DNA of 8,098 nt from an uncultured Eubacteriales bacterium (GTDB lineage: Bacteria; Bacillota; Clostridia; Oscillospirales; CAG-272): the NCBI GenBank assembly GCA_905205065.1, contig CAJLCI010000051.1, positions 1-8,098 of the forward strand, in the 5' to 3' direction. Below the pieces are notes generated by a model, which was given only the letters and a program-made list of their open reading frames with translations, was not told the origin of the DNA and made no database searches. Shown one piece after another: positions 4,783-8,098 of the stretch; positions within the stretch are counted from its first letter, which is position 1; the number at the start of each line of letters is the position of its first letter. The translations under genes and the position numbers were made by a program.

Positions 4783-6573
4783 TTATTTAGATTCCTGAAG
4801 GCGTCTTTCGAGAGCATCAAGCTCGTCGTAGAGAGCTTTCGGTACTCTTTCTCCAACAGTACCGTAAAATTCACGTATATTTTTAATATCGTCCAGCCAT
4901 GCAGAAACATCAACATCCAAAAGATCTCTTATTGTATCGATAGTAACTCCTTCAAGATCCGTAATATCAATATCTTCAGCTCTCGGAACATAACCTATAG
5001 GAGTAAGATCAGCGTCTACCTTATCATCACAACGGTCAAGAATCCACATAAGAACACGCATGTTGTCTCCGAATCCAGGCCATATAAAATGTCCTTCATC
5101 ATCGGTACGGAACCAGTTTACATGGAAAATTTTCGGTGCATGAGGAATTTTACTTCCCATTTCAAGCCAATGAGCAAAATAATCTCCCATATCATAACCT
5201 ACAAACGGACGCATTGCCATCGGATCACGGCGTACAACACCAACAGCGCCGGCCGCTGCCGCAGTTGTCTCAGATGCCATAATAGAACCTACAAAAGTGC
5301 CGTTCTGCCAGCTTGTTGACTGATAAACCAGAGGAGCGGTCTTTGCACGGCGTCCTCCGAAAATAATTGCGGAAATCGGAACGCCTGCCGGATCGTTGAA
5401 ATGCTCTGAAACACAGGGACAATTAACTGCCATAGAAGTGAAGCGCGAGTTCGGATGAGCGCCGCAGGTCGATTTATCCTTTTTGTCATATTTTGTATAA
5501 TCCCACTTATTACCCTTCCAATCAATTGCATTCTTCGGAGGATTATCGTTCAGGCCTTCCCACCAAACAGTGTTATTGTCGAGATCATGAACCACATTTG
5601 TAAATATAGTGTCACGCTTTGTTGTAGCAAGCGCATTCGGATTTGACTTTTCATTAGTTCCCGGAGCGACACCGAAAAATCCGTTCTCAGGATTAACCGC
5701 CCAGAGTCTTCCGTCAGATCCGACGCGAAGCCAAGCAATATCGTCGCCGACACACCATACCTTATAACCTTTTTTGCGGTAAAACTCCGGCGGAATAAGC
5801 ATTGCAAGATTTGTTTTTCCGCATGCTGACGGGAATGCGGCAGAAATATATTTTATTTCTCCATTAGGATATTCAATTCCAAGAATAAGCATGTGCTCGG
5901 CCATCCATCCCTCTTTGCGGCCAAGATAAGAGGCTATACGAAGCGCGAAGCATTTCTTTCCCAACAGTACATTTCCGCCGTAACCGGAGTTGACAGACCA
6001 AATAGTATTGTCCTCAGGAAAATGACAGATATAACGGTTTTCCTCATCAAGGTCTGCACGGGCATGAAGTCCCTTTATAAAATTATCGCCGATTCCGTCA
6101 AGGACATCAATTACCTGTTTTCCGGCGCGGGTCATGATAAGCATATTGAGAACAACATAGATTGAATCTGTAAGCTCAATGCCTATTTTAGCAAAGTCAG
6201 ATCCCACTATACCCATTGAATATGGTATAACATACATTGTTTGACCCTTCATAGAGCCGCGGAAAAGCTTAGAAAGCTTCTCATAGCAGTCCTTTGGAGC
6301 CATCCAGTTGTTAATATTTCCGGTATCCTCTTTCTTAGTAGTACAAATGAAAGTTCTATTTTCAACTCTTGCAACATCATTTACTGCAGTGCGATGAAGA
6401 TAACAATTCGGCAGAAGCTCAGGATTCAGCTCGTAAAGAGTACCCTCTTCTACAGCCTGCTTTTTAAGTGCATCCGTCTGTTCCGCGCTTCCGTCTATCC
6501 ATACAATTTTATCAGGTGTTGTAAGCGCAGCCATTTCGTCGATCCACTTATTAATATAATTATTGCTTGTCAT
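4783..6573 (-). CDS. pckG: phosphoenolpyruvate carboxykinase (GTP)
   Basis: This enzyme interconverts oxaloacetate + GTP with PEP + CO2 + GDP in the cytoplasm, linking the C4 acids to glycolysis or gluconeogenesis. In fermenters it often runs toward CO2 fixation. At 596 aa it is full length for the GTP type. Visible signatures in order are MYVIPYSMG (113 to 121), YGGN-x-LLGKKCFALR (198 to 212), the P-loop FPSACGKTNLA (247 to 257, reactive Cys251), metal-binding GDDIAWL (276 to 282), NPENGFFGVAPGTN (294 to 307), FGGRR (405 to 409), the MRPF-x-GY-x-MGDY block, and NWFRTDDEGHFIWPGFGDN near the C-terminus. The ATP-type enzyme lacks this architecture. The start is the ATG with AGGAG 10 bases upstream, and a good promoter lies ahead. 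It is probably monocistronic. No missing catalytic residues were seen. Confidence 0.97.
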   Translation of the reverse strand: MTSNNYINKWIDEMAALTTPDKIVWIDGSAEQTDALKKQAVEEGTLYELNPELLPNCYLHRTAVNDVARVENRTFICTTKKEDTGNINNWMAPKDCYEKLSKLFRGSMKGQTMYVIPYSMGIVGSDFAKIGIELTDSIYVVLNMLIMTRAGKQVIDVLDGIGDNFIKGLHARADLDEENRYICHFPEDNTIWSVNSGYGGNVLLGKKCFALRIASYLGRKEGWMAEHMLILGIEYPNGEIKYISAAFPSACGKTNLAMLIPPEFYRKKGYKVWCVGDDIAWLRVGSDGRLWAVNPENGFFGVAPGTNEKSNPNALATTKRDTIFTNVVHDLDNNTVWWEGLNDNPPKNAIDWKGNKWDYTKYDKKDKSTCGAHPNSRFTSMAVNCPCVSEHFNDPAGVPISAIIFGGRRAKTAPLVYQSTSWQNGTFVGSIMASETTAAAAGAVGVVRRDPMAMRPFVGYDMGDYFAHWLEMGSKIPHAPKIFHVNWFRTDDEGHFIWPGFGDNMRVLMWILDRCDDKVDADLTPIGYVPRAEDIDITDLEGVTIDTIRDLLDVDVSAWLDDIKNIREFYGTVGERVPKALYDELDALERRLQESK

Positions 6574-6614
6574 GTTCCGTAAACTCCTCTCAAATATTTT
6601 TTCAAACCAAAATA

Positions 6615-6643
6615 ATCATACTACATAACTATGGAAAAATCAA
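6615..6643 (-). promoter_or_regulatory. pckG promoter
   Basis: On the minus strand TTGATT (6638 to 6643) and TATGAT (6615 to 6620) are 17 bases apart. The predicted start is near 6608, leaving a short leader that carries AGGAG. This gives pckG its own transcription rather than dependence on rsmA. Confidence 0.65.
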
Positions 6644-6668
6644 GGCATATAAGTAAAAAACAAATGAA

Positions 6669-6685
6669 ATTAACATCGCGTTAAT
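6669..6685. promoter_or_regulatory. candidate operator upstream of the pckG promoter
   Basis: ATTAAC and GTTAAT form perfect 6-bp inverted arms around a 5-base centre (ATCGC), 25 bases above the -35 box. The GC-containing centre in AT-rich DNA and the symmetry suggest a dimeric regulator site. It does not match the CcpA cre consensus well. The regulator is unknown. Confidence 0.35.
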
Positions 6686-6751
6686 AAATATAATTGAATT
6701 TTTCCATTTTCAATCCTGCAAAAATTAAACTGAAATAAACAATACAACTTT

Positions 6752-7615
6752 TTAGAGTTCATCTGATAACTTGTCGGAAATTCTTAAAAAGTCATAGACA
6801 GACAGTTTTTCTCCGCGGACTCCCGATTCAAAACCGCAATCCAAAATAATTTCTGAAATTCTTTCTTTTGAAATACTGGGAAATTCAAAAAATAAAGCAT
6901 TCGCAAGGGTTTTTCTTCTCTGAGCAAACGCAGCGGAAATTACGTGAAATAAAAGTTTCTCATCTTTAACCGACACCGAGCCGCGCAGTCCTTCACCGAC
7001 GGAAATTTGAACCACGGAAGAGTCCACCTTCGGCCGCGGAATAAAATTTCCGGCAGATACATCAAACAGCTTTTTAACAGAACCATACCATGACACAGAA
7101 GCGGTTACAGCTCCGTACTGTGGAGTTCCCGGATTTGCCGATAATCTCTGAGCAACCTCTTTCTGCACCATTACGGTAATTTTATCAATCGGTGCTCCGG
7201 ATTCGAGCAAAAGCATTATCACGGGAGTAGTAATATAATACGGCAGATTTGCGCAGACGGTAATTCTTTCGCCGCCGAACGTGTCATCAATAAATTCGGC
7301 AATGCTCAGTTTCATTATGTCTTCGCATATAATCCTTACATTATCAAATCCGGCAAGAGTCTCCTCAAGTACCGGTATAAGTCCGCGGTCTATTTCCACA
7401 GCTGCCACCTTTTCAGCACGCATGCAGAGCTCTCGTGTAAGTGTTCCGATTCCGGGTCCGATTTCAAGCACATATTTTCCCGCCTCATCCGCAATTTTGC
7501 CCGGAACTGCAGGATTTATAAGAAAGTTCTGTCCGAATTGCTTCTGAAACTGCAATCCGTGTTTTTCCATGATTCTTTTTATTTCGCTTATGCTAGTTAA
7601 ATTCGTAAAATTCAT
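6752..7615 (-). CDS. rsmA: 16S rRNA (adenine1518-N6/adenine1519-N6)-dimethyltransferase
   Basis: RsmA (KsgA) dimethylates two adjacent adenines in the 3'-terminal helix of 16S rRNA with S-adenosylmethionine, a late step in 30S assembly. Its loss gives kasugamycin resistance. The 287-residue product is full length. Motifs are KQFGQNFLINP (25 to 35), SAM motif I EIGPGIGTLT (51 to 60), the acidic AVEID (72 to 76), catalytic NLPYYIT (123 to 129), and FIPRPKVDSSV in the C-terminal part. The N-terminal MNFTNLTSISEIKRIMEKHG is as expected for clostridial RsmA, which supports the first ATG. However, no proper ribosome site precedes it, only a weak AAGAG. It is next to, and diverges from, tRNA-Thr. 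The usual clostridial neighbours such as ribonuclease M5 are not present. Confidence 0.97.
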   Translation of the reverse strand: MNFTNLTSISEIKRIMEKHGLQFQKQFGQNFLINPAVPGKIADEAGKYVLEIGPGIGTLTRELCMRAEKVAAVEIDRGLIPVLEETLAGFDNVRIICEDIMKLSIAEFIDDTFGGERITVCANLPYYITTPVIMLLLESGAPIDKITVMVQKEVAQRLSANPGTPQYGAVTASVSWYGSVKKLFDVSAGNFIPRPKVDSSVVQISVGEGLRGSVSVKDEKLLFHVISAAFAQRRKTLANALFFEFPSISKERISEIILDCGFESGVRGEKLSVYDFLRISDKLSDEL

Positions 7616-7633
7616 ATAAGTACCAAAAAACTC

Positions 7634-7661
7634 TTGACAAATTATAAAATTATGCTATAAT
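7634..7661 (+). promoter_or_regulatory. tRNA-Thr promoter
   Basis: TTGACA (7634 to 7639) and TATAAT (7656 to 7661) are both perfect, 16 bases apart, with TGC before the -10 box giving an extended -10. The expected start is about 25 bases upstream of the mature tRNA 5' end. The spacer also contains a minus-strand TATAAT (7641 to 7646) that may belong to rsmA, so the two promoters probably overlap and compete. Confidence 0.85.
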
Positions 7662-7691
7662 AAAGAAGTATCTAAAAATAAGTACTTTTAC

Positions 7692-7766
7692 GCTAGTGTG
7701 GCTCAGTGGTAGAGCAGCTGATTCGTAATCAGCAGGTCGTGGGTTCAATCCCCACCACTAGCTCCA
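7692..7766 (+). tRNA. tRNA-Thr (anticodon CGT)
   Basis: The full cloverleaf is present. The acceptor stem GCTAGTG pairs with CACTAGC over 7 bp. The D arm runs from 7701 to 7715, and the anticodon arm from 7717 to 7733 has a 5-bp stem. The loop is TTCGTAA with CGT at 7724 to 7726, reading ACG threonine codons. The variable loop is AGGTC, and the T arm (7739 to 7755) contains GGTTCAATCC. The discriminator base is T and CCA is encoded at 7764 to 7766. No mismatches are seen in the stems. It is a single-gene unit with its own promoter and terminator. Confidence 0.97.
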
Positions 7767-7767
7767 G

Positions 7768-7807
7768 TCCTGTGCAGTTCGTGCTTGTACAGGATTTTTA
7801 TTTTTTT
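7768..7807 (+). terminator. rho-independent terminator of tRNA-Thr
   Basis: A 9-bp stem with one G-T wobble (TCCTGTGCA with TGTACAGGA) and a 9-base loop is followed directly by TTTTTATTTTTTT. It begins one base after the CCA. Its T tract overlaps the stop codon and last codons of the convergent membrane-protein gene, so the two transcription units are packed tail to tail. Confidence 0.9.
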
Positions 7808-8019
7808 GTATGCCTCTTTATAACCTCCGCCGCTATAAAAATTATGAGTGCAGCGATAAAAAACTCTACTGTTCTTACAATAATAAAAATATAAAAAGGC
7901 GCTGAATACATTTCTCTTCTATATTTGTAATAATCCACTCCCACTCTTATACAAAAGCCAATTATGAGTAATATATCAATGCAATATAGAAATTTATAAA
8001 TGTTTTCTCTTTTAATCAA
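7798..8019 (-). CDS. small two-helix membrane protein, function unknown
   Basis: The 73-residue product begins with a short basic segment (MIKRENIYK). Two hydrophobic segments follow, at about residues 10 to 28 and 43 to 66, separated by a charged loop DYYKYRREMYSAP, and it ends in KRHTKK. This fits a double-spanning inner-membrane protein with both ends in the cytoplasm. The frame is closed by TAA immediately upstream, so the start must be the TTG at 8017 to 8019. It is preceded by a purine-rich GAGGAGAGGAA about 12 bases away and by a consensus promoter, which together argue that the gene is real. I do not recognise a function. It converges on tRNA-Thr. Confidence 0.65.
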   Translation of the reverse strand: MIKRENIYKFLYCIDILLIIGFCIRVGVDYYKYRREMYSAPFYIFIIVRTVEFFIAALIIFIAAEVIKRHTKK

Positions 8020-8067
8020 TTATAGATCAGTTCCTCTCCTCAATACGAATACAAGAATATCATATGA

Positions 8068-8096
8068 ATAATATCATAAATATCCATTTATGTCAA
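8068..8096 (-). promoter_or_regulatory. promoter of the small membrane protein gene
   Basis: On the minus strand a perfect TTGACA (8091 to 8096) and TATTAT (8068 to 8073, one mismatch) are 17 bases apart. Transcription would begin near 8061, about 42 bases before the TTG start codon. Confidence 0.7.
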
Positions 8097-8098
8097 CA

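Noticed and set aside
5289..5807. Additional minus-strand frames of 80 to 85 codons inside pckG
   Set aside because: They lie wholly within the strongly conserved carboxykinase frame and their translations show no family motifs.
6693..6714. Terminator for rsmA
   Set aside because: Only a 6-bp AT-dominated stem (ATTGAA/TTCAAT) with a 10-base loop and no T run; it is too weak to support.
7692..7766. tRNA-Thr as the attachment site of the mobile element
   Set aside because: The tRNA is flanked by its own promoter, terminator and ordinary chromosomal genes. It lies about 5 kb from the element edge, and no duplicated tRNA 3' end was seen.

Overview
The window looks like low-GC Firmicute chromosome, most probably a gut-type clostridium (Oscillospirales/Ruminococcaceae-like). 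Evidence: strong AGGAGG ribosome sites, consensus sigma-A type promoters, a GTP-type PEP carboxykinase, a tRNA with an encoded CCA, and a clostridial TnpV protein. The taxonomic call is inference from gene content only. Every protein gene lies on the minus strand; only the tRNA is on the plus strand.

Region 1 (1 to about 2790) is accessory DNA. It carries an arsenic-type operon transcribed leftward: arsR, an ArsP_1-family permease, a cysteine-rich thioredoxin-fold protein and a truncated arsC. The operon starts at a perfect TTGACA-17-TATAAT promoter bracketed by two copies of an AT-N-GA-N6-TC-N-AT site. A third copy lies between arsR and the permease, probably also bound by ArsR. Upstream of this promoter come a strong hairpin, then tnpV (a protein of clostridial transposons and conjugative elements), then about 240 bases of apparent element end.

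Region 2 (about 2785 to 3640) holds the first ~180 codons of an ABC transporter of the fused membrane/ATPase type. It has its own promoter and ribosome site but stops abruptly where the accessory DNA begins. The simplest reading is that the ars-bearing element inserted into this gene and its 3' part lies beyond the window or is lost. Upstream of the ABC promoter is a short array of 16-bp tandem repeats.

Region 3 (3642 to 8098) is ordinary chromosome: a YgjP-type zinc metallopeptidase, GTP-dependent PEP carboxykinase with a terminator-like hairpin and a 20-bp tandem duplication downstream, rsmA (16S rRNA dimethyladenosine transferase), tRNA-Thr(CGT) with a consensus promoter and terminator, and a small two-helix membrane protein of unknown function.

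I found no convincing undescribed defence, CRISPR or toxin system. The points most worth checking are the insertion junction, the three-site ArsR operator, the permease/Cys-rich thioredoxin pair, and the 16-bp tandem array.
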